This document shows, in pieces, positions 50,106 through 59,032 of a DNA stretch of 64,000 nt; the first letter of the stretch is position 1; each line of letters starts with the position of its first letter. The notes under the pieces are model-generated. The model searched no databases and was not told the DNA's origin. It saw nothing but the letters and a program-made list of their open reading frames with translations. The DNA is taken from positions 1 to 64,000 of the forward strand of contig NZ_BLYI01000047.1 in assembly GCF_016586355.1 (NCBI RefSeq), written 5' to 3'. The translations under genes and the position numbers were made by a program. Source of the DNA: Anaerostipes butyraticus. Its GTDB lineage: Bacteria > Bacillota > Clostridia > Lachnospirales > Lachnospiraceae.

Positions 50106-51908
50106 ATGGAGATCAATCAAAATGACGGGCAAAATCAGGGGAATCATAAAGTGTCCTTTGAATCTCTGGACGTTCTGATCGGAAGATGGAGGGATGGAAC
50201 ATTTACCGAAATCCTGGATGACTGGAAGTGGATTTTTTCCTACAGCAAACGGTATAAAGGCGCTATTCTATTTTATACGATTCTCGGAATCTTCAGTACT
50301 TCCATGGGACTGGTCAGCAGTGTGGCCAGCAAGTATATGATCGATATTATCACAGGATATCAGACCAGCCGGCTGGGAACGATGATTGCGATTACCCTTG
50401 GAAGTGCCATATTCAGTCTGGTATTTTCCAATGTGATCAACCGTGTGACCACAAAACTGAGTATCTACATTAATAATGATATCCAGGCAGATATTTTCGA
50501 TAAAATCATCGATGCGGACTGGATGAAGATCAATCAGTACAGCAATGGTGACGTACTGAACCGTTTTAACGGAGATGTAACAACGGTCAGCAGCAACGCC
50601 ATCAGCTGGCTTCCAACGATCATCATAGCAATTTATAATTTCATCGCAACCTTTGTGGTGATCTGGCATTATGACAAGATTATGTCTCTGCTGGCATTTG
50701 CCAGTGCGCCGGTCATGCTGCTGATGTCCAAGTTCCTGATTTCCAAGCAGAGGGAGTATGGACAGAAAGTAAGGGAAATGAGCAGTGATATGATGACCTT
50801 TGAGGTAGAGACGTTTTATAACTTTGATACCATCAAATCGTTTGGAATTTCCGGACTGTACAGCCAGAAAATGAGGGAATGGCAGGCGAAATTCAAGGAT
50901 ATCAGTCTGGTGTACAATATGTTTTCCATCAAAACAGGAATTTTTATGTCCATTATGGGAATGATCGTTCAGTATGCGGCATTTGGATACTGTCTGTTCC
51001 GTTTGTGGACAGGGGATATTTCTTACGGAACCATGACTTTGTTCCTGCAGCAGAGGAGTAACCTGAATTCTGCATTTAATAATGTGGTTTCTATTATTCC
51101 GAACTTCCTGAACAGTTCTATTTCTGCCCATCGAATCCGGGAACTGGTGCAGCTGCCGAAGGAAGTACATATTCCGGACAGTTCAGAGCTGGATGCTTAT
51201 GCAGAGGATGGATTTGAGGTCAGAATGAAGGATGTAAACTTTTCCTATGTGAAAGGGAACCGGGTAATTACAGATTCTGCGTTCAAAGCTATGCCGGGTG
51301 AGATCGTTGCTCTGGTAGGCCCTTCCGGAGAAGGAAAGACCACGATGATCCGGCTGATTCTTGGACTGATCCGGCCAGAATCCGGAAAAGCATTTTTAGA
51401 GGCTTCCAATGGAAAGGTCGTGGAGATGAATGCGGATACCAGACATCTGTTTGCCTATGTGCCGCAGGGGAATACGATCTTGTCTGGAACCATAGCGGAA
51501 AATATGCGTATGGTGAAGGAAGATGCTACGGATGAAGAGATTATAGAGGCTTTGAAGATCGGATGTGCATGGGATTTCGTAAAAGATATGCCGGATACGA
51601 TCAATTCCAATATCGGAGAGCGGGGACGCGGATTTTCAGAGGGACAGGCTCAGAGAATTGCCATTTCCAGGGCGGTGTTAAGAGATTCGCCGGTTCTGCT
51701 TCTGGATGAGGCAACATCGGCTCTGGATGTTACGACAGAAAGAAAAGTTCTGAAAAACATTATAAAACAGAGGCCGAATAAGACCTGTATCGTGACCACG
51801 CATCGGCCGAGTGTTTTAAATATGTGCCAGCGGGTATACAGGGTAATGGAAACGAAGGTGACAGAGCTTTCCGAGGAAGAATCCAGCAGGATGGCCATGG
51901 ACTTCTGA
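50106..51908 (+). CDS. ABC exporter, fused permease and ATPase
   Basis: 600 residues. The N-terminal about 350 residues hold six TM segments. The ATPase has GPSGEGKTTMIRL (Walker A, about residue 405), YVPQGN as the Q-loop and VLLLDEATSALD (Walker B). Its signature FSEGQAQR deviates from LSGGQ in one Gly, as in some peptide exporters. No C39 peptidase domain is present, so any leader would need another protease. Standing 180 bp after the radical SAM gene, it is a plausible exporter of the modified peptide. Export of other compounds is equally possible. Confidence 0.85.
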   Translation: MEINQNDGQNQGNHKVSFESLDVLIGRWRDGTFTEILDDWKWIFSYSKRYKGAILFYTILGIFSTSMGLVSSVASKYMIDIITGYQTSRLGTMIAITLGSAIFSLVFSNVINRVTTKLSIYINNDIQADIFDKIIDADWMKINQYSNGDVLNRFNGDVTTVSSNAISWLPTIIIAIYNFIATFVVIWHYDKIMSLLAFASAPVMLLMSKFLISKQREYGQKVREMSSDMMTFEVETFYNFDTIKSFGISGLYSQKMREWQAKFKDISLVYNMFSIKTGIFMSIMGMIVQYAAFGYCLFRLWTGDISYGTMTLFLQQRSNLNSAFNNVVSIIPNFLNSSISAHRIRELVQLPKEVHIPDSSELDAYAEDGFEVRMKDVNFSYVKGNRVITDSAFKAMPGEIVALVGPSGEGKTTMIRLILGLIRPESGKAFLEASNGKVVEMNADTRHLFAYVPQGNTILSGTIAENMRMVKEDATDEEIIEALKIGCAWDFVKDMPDTINSNIGERGRGFSEGQAQRIAISRAVLRDSPVLLLDEATSALDVTTERKVLKNIIKQRPNKTCIVTTHRPSVLNMCQRVYRVMETKVTELSEEESSRMAMDF

Positions 51909-51981
51909 TTGATTGACCGTTTGTCGGAAAAGGTCTATAATAACAAAGAATACTGCAGGCAGATTTTACGGAGGAGTATTT

Positions 51982-52755
51982 ATGAACAGGAAAAAATGGA
52001 AGATTGTCCTCTGTCTGGGAATTGTAATCTGCATTGGATGCCTGGGAGTGTTCGGGTGGATCACTTACAGAAACTACAGGACCCAGAAAGAGCTGGAGGC
52101 AATCAGCAGCAGTGATTTTACACAGAGAGATGGGGAAGAGCCGGACCTGCCGGAGGGAATACGGCATGGAGATGACATAGATTTCAATGAGCTTCAGAAG
52201 ATCAATGATGAGATCTATGCATGGATTTACATCCCGGATACCAAAATTGATTATCCGGTGGCTCAGAATGCGGAAGACGATGCTCATTATCTGAACTATA
52301 ACTATAAGAATGAGCCGGAATTCGCAGGATGCATTTATACGGAAAAGTATAACAAGAAAGACTTTACAGACCCTAATACGGTTATGTATGGTCATAATAT
52401 GAGGAACGGATCCATGTTCCAGAATCTTCATAAGTTTGAGGATGGAGATTTCTTTGACAAACATAAAAATGTCTATGTTTATACTCCGGATAAGATATAT
52501 ACATATACAATTTTCGCAGCGTACAAATATGACAACCGGCATCTGCTGAAATCATTTAATTTTAAGGATAAGGAAGTTTTCGAAAACTACCTTAAAAATG
52601 TGCTTTCAACCCGGCAGATGATCAGTCATATCCGGAAGGATCAGAAGGTGACGGCGGATGACCGGATCCTGACATTAAGTACCTGTGTTGGAGGGGAACC
52701 AGATAATCGATATTTAGTACAGGCGGTGTTAACAGATGAAAGAGACGCAAAATAA
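51982..52755 (+). CDS. srtB: Class B sortase
   Basis: 257 residues. One N-terminal TM (about residues 8-28) is followed by the sortase domain with the catalytic His in VMYGHNMRNGSMF, Cys in LTLSTCVGG and Arg in NRYLVQAVL. The length and the helix before the barrel fit class B. GGAGGAG lies 6 bases before ATG 51982. It overlaps the LCP gene by 20 bp. It would attach sorting-motif proteins to peptidoglycan or polymerise pilins; the protein at 53960 is the nearest candidate substrate. Confidence 0.93.
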   Translation: MNRKKWKIVLCLGIVICIGCLGVFGWITYRNYRTQKELEAISSSDFTQRDGEEPDLPEGIRHGDDIDFNELQKINDEIYAWIYIPDTKIDYPVAQNAEDDAHYLNYNYKNEPEFAGCIYTEKYNKKDFTDPNTVMYGHNMRNGSMFQNLHKFEDGDFFDKHKNVYVYTPDKIYTYTIFAAYKYDNRHLLKSFNFKDKEVFENYLKNVLSTRQMISHIRKDQKVTADDRILTLSTCVGGEPDNRYLVQAVLTDERDAK

Positions 52756-53935
52756 TCAGAATAACAGGGAAGCAGATCAGCTGAACCTGGAGCTGGAAAA
52801 AGAGATTGAAAACCTGGACCGGCAGTCGGGAGAAGAGTTCCAGGGATATGAACCGAAGGAAGAGAAGCCGAAAAAAAAGGAAAAGAAGAAAAAAGAAAAG
52901 AAGAAAAAGACGCCAAAGCAGATCGTAAAGAGGATTCTGATCGTTCTTGCAGTGATCATTATCGTGCCGGTGGCAGCGTTTGTCGCTTTGAGAGTTCTTG
53001 GAAAAAGTTTCCTTTTTTCAGGGAATGTGAACATGAAAAACGCGGTTGATGGCGCGGAAGTCCAAAATAACGGGGATTTGGTTATTTACAAAGGACACAA
53101 ATATCGGTATAATGAGAACATAACGAGTGTTCTGTTTATGGGAGTTGACCGTGAGAAGGTGAACAGCGATGAAAAATATCTGAAGGAGCATGGAGCTGGA
53201 CAGGCTGATACAATGTTTGTCGCAGCGCTGGATACTTCTTCCAACAAGATGTCGCTGATCAGCATTCCGCGTGATACGATGGCAGATATTAAGACATATA
53301 ATGAAAAAGGAAAATATACAGGAACGAAGAAGACTCAGCTGTGTCTGGCGTATGCATATGGAGACGGTGAGAAGTTAAGCTGTACCAATACGGTGGACGC
53401 TGTATCAAAAGTTCTGTATGGAATTCCGATTGATTCTTATGTTTCTATCAATCTGTCAGCGATCAGTGTCCTGAATGACGCGGTAGGCGGTGTGAATGTC
53501 CAGGTGATTGGAGACTTGACAAGTGTGGATCCGGATTTGAAAGAAGGAGCCAACGTCACATTGCTCGGCGATCAGGCAGAGACTTATGTCCGTACCAGAG
53601 AACACGAGCCTTTGGATGCGAACTTAGAGCGTATGAGGAGACAGCAGCAGTATATCACAGCATTTATTCAGAAAGGACTGCATGAGATCCGCAGTGATAT
53701 TATGCTTCCGGTTGATTTGCTGAATCTGATTTCCGATAACGCTGTAACGAATGTCTCAGTACCTAAGCTTACATATTTGGCGACAGAAGCCTTAGGAGTC
53801 AGCTTTTCTTCTGATGACATCCACAGTTTTGACTGTGACATCAAGGAAGGCGACAGCGGATATGCAGAGTATTATCCGGATGAAACAAAGTTGTTTGAGT
53901 TAGTTTTGGACGTGTTCTATACACGTGTTGATTAA
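52736..53935 (+). CDS. LytR-CpsA-Psr (LCP) family glycopolymer transferase
   Basis: 399 residues. A 60-residue Lys/Glu-rich cytoplasmic part leads into one TM (about residues 67-88), then the LCP domain: LFMGVDRE, QADTMFVAALD, SLISIPRDTM and YVRTREHEPL with the Arg and Asp residues that bind the lipid pyrophosphate. LCP enzymes transfer teichoic acids or capsule to peptidoglycan. It sits between sortase and capsule-regulation genes, in line with cell-wall attachment of the polymer. Confidence 0.92.
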   Translation: MKETQNNQNNREADQLNLELEKEIENLDRQSGEEFQGYEPKEEKPKKKEKKKKEKKKKTPKQIVKRILIVLAVIIIVPVAAFVALRVLGKSFLFSGNVNMKNAVDGAEVQNNGDLVIYKGHKYRYNENITSVLFMGVDREKVNSDEKYLKEHGAGQADTMFVAALDTSSNKMSLISIPRDTMADIKTYNEKGKYTGTKKTQLCLAYAYGDGEKLSCTNTVDAVSKVLYGIPIDSYVSINLSAISVLNDAVGGVNVQVIGDLTSVDPDLKEGANVTLLGDQAETYVRTREHEPLDANLERMRRQQQYITAFIQKGLHEIRSDIMLPVDLLNLISDNAVTNVSVPKLTYLATEALGVSFSSDDIHSFDCDIKEGDSGYAEYYPDETKLFELVLDVFYTRVD

Positions 53936-53959
53936 GAGACCAAGTAAGGGGGAATTTAT

Positions 53960-54208
53960 ATGAAAAAGGTATTAGTATTGTTCGCGACAATGGTTATGAG
54001 CTTTGCGCTTGCTGTAACAGTAATGGCAAACGACAGCCCTTCCAAAGAAACAGATTCTACAGGAACGGACTATACAGAACAGCCTTCTGGTACTACAACA
54101 TCACCAAAGACAAGTGATGAAGGAGCACCTGCAGCTCTTGTATATGGAGCATTAGCCGCAGCAGCTATGTCTGTATACGCAGCAAGACGTTTAAAAGAAC
54201 AGTATTAA
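53960..54208 (+). CDS. Small secreted protein, possible sortase B substrate
   Basis: 82 residues. A signal peptide (MKKVLVLFATMVMSFALAVT, cleavage near VMAND) precedes about 30 Ser/Thr/Gly-rich residues. SPKTSDEG, a hydrophobic stretch APAALVYGALAAAAMSVYA and a basic tail ARRLKEQY follow. SPKT resembles the SPxTG-type motif of clostridial class B sortases, with Ser for Gly at the last position. AAGGGGGAA precedes the ATG. A terminator follows directly. Confidence 0.65.
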   Translation: MKKVLVLFATMVMSFALAVTVMANDSPSKETDSTGTDYTEQPSGTTTSPKTSDEGAPAALVYGALAAAAMSVYAARRLKEQY

Positions 54209-54223
54209 TCCAAAGACAAATTT

Positions 54224-54251
54224 CCTCCAGTCGGCAGGCTGGAGGTTTTTT
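54224..54251 (+). terminator. Terminator after the small secreted protein
   Basis: CCTCCAG and CTGGAGG with an 8-base loop, followed by six T. Confidence 0.85.
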
Positions 54252-54400
54252 GCTTTACAGGGATGTTCTGATGTTTTTGCTGATATAGGATTTTCTTTGA
54301 AAATGGATACGATTGTTTGTATGATAGGTATAGATGTAAGAGAGTATTTGTTATATAATAAGAACGTTGAAATTTTCAATAAACAAGGGGTATTTGTAAG

Positions 54401-55153
54401 ATGATAGACATACATACGCATATTTTGCCCGGACTGGATGATGGGGCGAGGGATATGGATGATTCTCTTGCAATGGCAGAGGTCGCGCTGAAAAGCGGCG
54501 TCCATACGGTTGTGGCCACATCACATGCCAATACGGGCGGTTATTTCAGGGAGTATGGTCCGGAGGTTTATGAAGAGCGTCTTCAGGCTTTTCGAAGAGC
54601 CCTGGAGCAGGAAGGCATGCCGCTGACGGTTTTGTCCGGCATGGAGATTTTTACTACGGAAGATGTTCCGGAGCTGATTGAGGACGGGAGGCTGATTCCG
54701 ATCAATCACACATCTTTTTTTCTGATGGAATTCGCATTTGGTATTGAAGCCTTTGAGATGGATCAGATGCTGGGAAATGTGCTTGCCATGGGGCTGACGC
54801 CGGTGATCGCTCATCCGGAGCGTTATGCCTGTGTTCAGGAAAGTCCCGAAAGGGTGAATGGATGGATGAAGAAAGGATGTCTTGCTCAGATCAACCGGGG
54901 GAGTGTCTTTGGAAGATTTGGCGGGCGTGCAAAGGAGTGCGCGGATGCTTTGCTGGAACAACGATGGGTAACGTGCATTGCCAGTGATGCTCATAAACCA
55001 TATGAGCGGACGCCGTATATGGCAGATATCAAGGAATATATGGAAGAGCGGTTTTCCTACCGGTATTCCAGGGAACTGCTGTATGAAAATCCCCGGAAGA
55101 TTTTGATGGGATCGGCATCGGCAGAAAACAACAGATCAGAAATTGTTAGTTAG
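54401..55153 (+). CDS. cpsB: CpsB/YwqE-type PHP-family tyrosine phosphatase
   Basis: 250 residues. MIDIHTHILPGLDDGA carries the metal-binding HxH, followed by VVATSHAN, GMEIF, PVIAHPERY and IASDAHKPYERTP, all standard PHP motifs of CpsB/YwqE. It would remove phosphate from the tyrosine tails of the BY-kinases encoded downstream and so regulate polysaccharide length and output. It is the first gene of the capsule-regulation set. Confidence 0.92.
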   Translation: MIDIHTHILPGLDDGARDMDDSLAMAEVALKSGVHTVVATSHANTGGYFREYGPEVYEERLQAFRRALEQEGMPLTVLSGMEIFTTEDVPELIEDGRLIPINHTSFFLMEFAFGIEAFEMDQMLGNVLAMGLTPVIAHPERYACVQESPERVNGWMKKGCLAQINRGSVFGRFGGRAKECADALLEQRWVTCIASDAHKPYERTPYMADIKEYMEERFSYRYSRELLYENPRKILMGSASAENNRSEIVS

Positions 55154-55165
55154 GAGTATGAAGGC

Positions 55166-56044
55166 ATGAATGTAAATATAGATATGAAGAAATTGCGGAT
55201 CATTTGTTTGATCATATTTGGTGTTGCGCTGGCAGCAAGTCTTATTTTCTGGTTTACGCAGATCAGAAAGGGAGACCGGGTCGGGCCTGTGATCACAATG
55301 GATAAGGATGAGCTGAATGTAGATCTGGACGCCACAGATGAAGATTTTCTGAAAGGTGTGAAAGCAGTGGATGACAAGGACGGAGATGTTACTTCTTCCC
55401 TGGTGGTGGAAAGTGTTTCCAGCTTTCTGGGCGGCGGACGCCGTCTGGTGGTATATGCGGCAGTGGATTCCCACAATAATGTCAGCCGTGCAAACCGGAT
55501 CGTAAAATACAAAGGATATTCTTCTCCTAAATTTACTCTGGAAAAACCTCTGTGTTTTGAGTCAACGGGTTCTACTGAGGATATGAATCTTCTGGAAAAT
55601 CTGAAAGTTAAGGATAAGATTGACGGAGATCTTTCCAATCAGGTAAAGGTTCTGGCGAATTCTACGGTTGATCTGTATACGCCGGGCAACTATCCGATCC
55701 GGCTTCAGGTATCTAACAGTGCCGGAGATACGGTGTCTTTCCAGGCTACAGTTCAGGTGTATGACCGGGAAAATGTATCTGAAATTCCATTTATTCATTT
55801 GACGGATTATCTGGTGTATACCAAGGTTGGAAAAGAACTGAACGCAAGGGATTACATTTCCAAGGTGTGTCTTGGCGGAGATTATGATTCTGATGTGCCG
55901 GGTGATATTGATACAAGCCGGGTAAAAGTCGATGACTCCGAAGTAGATTATGATAAGGCCGGATCTTATGAAATCACTTACTCTGTAAAACAGGGCAAAA
56001 GCCGGACAGGCACAGTAAAATTGATCGTAATCGTGACAGAATAG
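55166..56044 (+). CDS. Membrane-anchored Ig-like (DUF5011-type) protein
   Basis: 292 residues. An N-terminal TM (about residues 9-30) is followed by three Ig-like modules. DDKDGDVTSSLVVES and KDKIDGDLSNQVKV are typical DUF5011 loops, and the last module ends TVKLIVIVTE. It lies 13 bp after cpsB and 14 bp before the first BY-kinase, so it is part of the operon. It probably sits outside the membrane and interacts with the polymer or with the Wzz-like domains. Confidence 0.75.
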   Translation: MNVNIDMKKLRIICLIIFGVALAASLIFWFTQIRKGDRVGPVITMDKDELNVDLDATDEDFLKGVKAVDDKDGDVTSSLVVESVSSFLGGGRRLVVYAAVDSHNNVSRANRIVKYKGYSSPKFTLEKPLCFESTGSTEDMNLLENLKVKDKIDGDLSNQVKVLANSTVDLYTPGNYPIRLQVSNSAGDTVSFQATVQVYDRENVSEIPFIHLTDYLVYTKVGKELNARDYISKVCLGGDYDSDVPGDIDTSRVKVDDSEVDYDKAGSYEITYSVKQGKSRTGTVKLIVIVTE

Positions 56045-56057
56045 GGGGAGTTGTGCA

Positions 56058-57608
56058 ATGAGCGATAATAAGAATATATCAGTGAATGATTATGAAATAA
56101 ATATTGACTTGTACAGCATATTAAAAGATATATGGAAATATGCGGTGGTAATTCTGCTGCTGTCCGCGTCTATGAGCCTTTTTGCTTATGTTTACGTTGG
56201 ACGTAGTTATCATAAGCAGTATGAGGCTTCCAGTACATTTATTGTCAGTGGAAAAGGCAGCAATAATAATGTTTACAGCAACTTAAGTACGACCACAGAG
56301 ATGGCGTCAAGATTTTCTGAGATCTTAAACAGCAGCATTCTTCAGAAAAAAGTTGCCAACGAGCTGAATATGGATTCCTTTCCGGGTACCGCAACGGCTG
56401 AGGTTGTCAAAGAGACCAACCTGCTGGTACTGAGTGTGCAGGCTGATTCTCCGGAAATGGCATTCCGTCTGAATAAGGCAATCATGAACAATTATTCTGT
56501 GGTAACGGATCAGCTGATGGGAAATATCGTGCTGGATGTTCTGCAGAATCCAACGATACCAAGTGAGCCGGTCAATGAGTTCAAGCCGGCGTCTCTGATG
56601 AAAAAGACGTTTCTGGTGACAGCCGCCGGATTGTGCGCGCTGATCGCTGTGATTTCCTTTATGAAGGATACGGTGCGCAAGCCGAAGGAAGTAGCGAAAA
56701 AGCTGGATGCAAAGCTTCTGGAAACAATTTATCATGAAAAAAGGTATAAAACATGGAAAGCGAGGCTTCATCGTAAAAAATCTGAGGTTCTGTTAACAAA
56801 TCCGGGAACCAGTTTCCGATATGTGGAGGATATGAAAAAGCTGGCGAGAAAGGTCAGCAGCCAGATGAAAGAACATCATGCCAAGACGCTGATGGTCACC
56901 AGTGTGACAGAAGAAGAAGGAAAATCTACAATCGCAGCGAACCTTGCTCTGGCACTGGCAGAGGAATCTGCAAAAGTGCTTTTGATTGATGCGGATCTTA
57001 GAAATCCGTCTCAGTATAAAATTTTCGGAATTGACAAAGAGCAGATCAAACAGTTTGGCGAGGTTCTGAATGGAAATGAGAATGTGGAAAATCTTGTAAT
57101 GAATGTGAAAAATTCAGAGCTTCTGCTGATTGCGGATACGATGGTATATCCAAGTTCTACTGAGATGATCGCTTCTCCGATCTTCCGAAAAGTGATTGAA
57201 TTTTTCCGGGATAATCTGGATTATGTTATCATCGATACACCTCCGATGAACCAGGCGGCAGATGCGGAAGAACTGGTAGATATCGTAGATGCATCCTTAT
57301 TAGTTGTAAAACAGCATAAGGCTCTGGTAAAAGATATCAATGAAGCCATTGATGTACTCCGGTCTGGTGAAGGAACAATGCTTGGGTGTGTTTATAATGA
57401 CGCATTCCAGGGATTTGCAGAGACTGCCAAGACATATGGTTATAAATACGGTTATGGTTATGGCTACGGTTACGGCTATGGTTATGGAAGTTATGGCTAC
57501 GGCTATGGCGGGAAATACGGTTATGGCTATGGTTACGGCAAACGCAGCAGCAGAAAGAAATCCAGATCAGAGAAGAAGCTGTCAGACCAGCAGGAGGATA
57601 AGAAATGA
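56058..57608 (+). CDS. BY-kinase with Wzz-like domain and Tyr-Gly-rich tail
   Basis: 516 residues. A Wzz-like part with two TM segments (about residues 27-50 and 178-198) precedes the kinase. The kinase has EEEGKSTIAANLALAL as Walker A, LLIDADLRNPS as Walker A' and YVIIDTPPM as Walker B. The EEEGKS form lacks the usual PGEGKS. The C-terminal about 60 residues alternate Tyr and Gly from about 57437, more than 15 tyrosines, which is the autophosphorylation cluster. Kinase and chain-length domains are fused, unlike the split CapA/CapB pairs. It overlaps the second kinase gene by 4 bp. Confidence 0.9.
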   Translation: MSDNKNISVNDYEINIDLYSILKDIWKYAVVILLLSASMSLFAYVYVGRSYHKQYEASSTFIVSGKGSNNNVYSNLSTTTEMASRFSEILNSSILQKKVANELNMDSFPGTATAEVVKETNLLVLSVQADSPEMAFRLNKAIMNNYSVVTDQLMGNIVLDVLQNPTIPSEPVNEFKPASLMKKTFLVTAAGLCALIAVISFMKDTVRKPKEVAKKLDAKLLETIYHEKRYKTWKARLHRKKSEVLLTNPGTSFRYVEDMKKLARKVSSQMKEHHAKTLMVTSVTEEEGKSTIAANLALALAEESAKVLLIDADLRNPSQYKIFGIDKEQIKQFGEVLNGNENVENLVMNVKNSELLLIADTMVYPSSTEMIASPIFRKVIEFFRDNLDYVIIDTPPMNQAADAEELVDIVDASLLVVKQHKALVKDINEAIDVLRSGEGTMLGCVYNDAFQGFAETAKTYGYKYGYGYGYGYGYGYGSYGYGYGGKYGYGYGYGKRSSRKKSRSEKKLSDQQEDKK

Positions 57609-59011
57609 GTGAGAGATATAATGAGAAGAAAGAGGGGCTGATCGATATCACCGGTTTGATCGATGATTTGATCAAAGGCGCATTTCATATGAAATGGCGT
57701 TTTCTGATTCTGATTATCCTTTGTGTCGTAATATACTGTGGATATAAACGGATCACTTATTCCCCGTATTATGAGGCAACATCAACATTTACGATCAGTG
57801 CCAGCATTTCAGCTGAGGCGTCAGATACTTATATGGATAATGCCACGGCTAATCAGATGGCGAAAACTTTCCCATACATTCTAGAAAGCGGAGTCCTGCA
57901 GGAGATCATAGCGCAGGATCTGGGAAGACAGTCTGTACCGGGAAAGATTGAGGCAGATGTTATGGAGAATACCAATCTGTTTACGCTGAAAGTAACGGCA
58001 GACGATCCTGAGATGGCAAATAAGATTCTGCAATCTGTCGTGAAAAATTATCCGACAGTAGCAGAATTTGTAATCGGAAGTTCACAGCTGACACTGATGG
58101 ACGAGAGCGGAGTCCCGGCTTCCCCGGCAAATCCGTTCAGCTACCGTCATGAAATCATCATCGGCGGTATTATCGGAGTGGTTTTATGCATTCTGCTGGA
58201 TCTTTTGTTTGCGCTTGGAAAGAATACTGTAAAGAAAGAGGAAGATTTCAAACGGCTGTTCAGTGTGAAAAGTCTTGGAACGATTCCTCATGCCAAGTTC
58301 CATAAGAGAAGATCCAAGGTTCAGGAACTGGTGGTGCTGGATAATCCGAGAATTCCAAGGAATTTCCTGGAAGCTGCAAGAACAGTCCGGCGAAGACTGG
58401 AACGGGCAAGCAAAGAGACTGGAATGAAGTCATTCCTTGTGACCAGTGCCATGCCTGGAGAAGGAAAATCTACAGTTTCTGCTAATATTGCCCTGGCTTT
58501 GGCTATGAAAGGCTATAGTGTGATCCTGGTGGATGCCGACTTAAGAAACCCATCCACTGCGAAGGTGCTGGGCATGGAAGAAAAAGAAACCGGAACTCTG
58601 GAAGTAATCAAGGGTGAAGCGGATATTAAAGATGCGGTTCAGCCTTATAAGGATTCCGGTGTTATGGTACTGGCAGGTTCTTCTCCGATTCAGGATACAT
58701 CTGGAGTTCTGAGCGGCGATAATATGAAAGAATTTGTCAAGAAGCTGGAGGAACAGGCAGATTTTGTTATCATCGATACACCTCCGAGTGCTCTTTTATC
58801 TGATGCGGCGATCGTAGCACAGTATGTAGACGGAGCAGTGTTTGTTGTCCGTCAGGATTACACGGAAATCGATCGGATTTTAGATGGAATGGAAATCCTG
58901 TCTGGTTCCGGAGTAGAGATCAAGGGATGTATTTTGAACGATGCAGACGTGAAAGCTGGCGAATCCAGCACATATGGCCACAGTTATCATGCGAAAGCAG
59001 AAACTGCATAA
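57605..59011 (+). CDS. Second BY-kinase with Wzz-like domain
   Basis: 468 residues with the same layout as its neighbour. TM segments lie near residues 30-48 and 180-200. Walker A is AMPGEGKSTVSANIA, A' is ILVDADLRNPS and Walker B is FVIIDTPPS. Its tail has only two tyrosines (STYGHSYHAKAETA), so it differs from the first kinase in its capacity to be phosphorylated. Two complete kinases in tandem suggest that they work as a pair, one perhaps phosphorylating the other. Confidence 0.9.
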   Translation: MSERYNEKKEGLIDITGLIDDLIKGAFHMKWRFLILIILCVVIYCGYKRITYSPYYEATSTFTISASISAEASDTYMDNATANQMAKTFPYILESGVLQEIIAQDLGRQSVPGKIEADVMENTNLFTLKVTADDPEMANKILQSVVKNYPTVAEFVIGSSQLTLMDESGVPASPANPFSYRHEIIIGGIIGVVLCILLDLLFALGKNTVKKEEDFKRLFSVKSLGTIPHAKFHKRRSKVQELVVLDNPRIPRNFLEAARTVRRRLERASKETGMKSFLVTSAMPGEGKSTVSANIALALAMKGYSVILVDADLRNPSTAKVLGMEEKETGTLEVIKGEADIKDAVQPYKDSGVMVLAGSSPIQDTSGVLSGDNMKEFVKKLEEQADFVIIDTPPSALLSDAAIVAQYVDGAVFVVRQDYTEIDRILDGMEILSGSGVEIKGCILNDADVKAGESSTYGHSYHAKAETA

Positions 59012-59032
59012 TTAAGAGAGAAGGAGCGGCAT

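Noticed and set aside
50268-51170. Minus-strand open frame of 300 codons inside the ABC transporter
   Set aside because: It is antisense to a well-supported exporter with all ATPase motifs; composition is unlike a real protein and it has no ribosome site.
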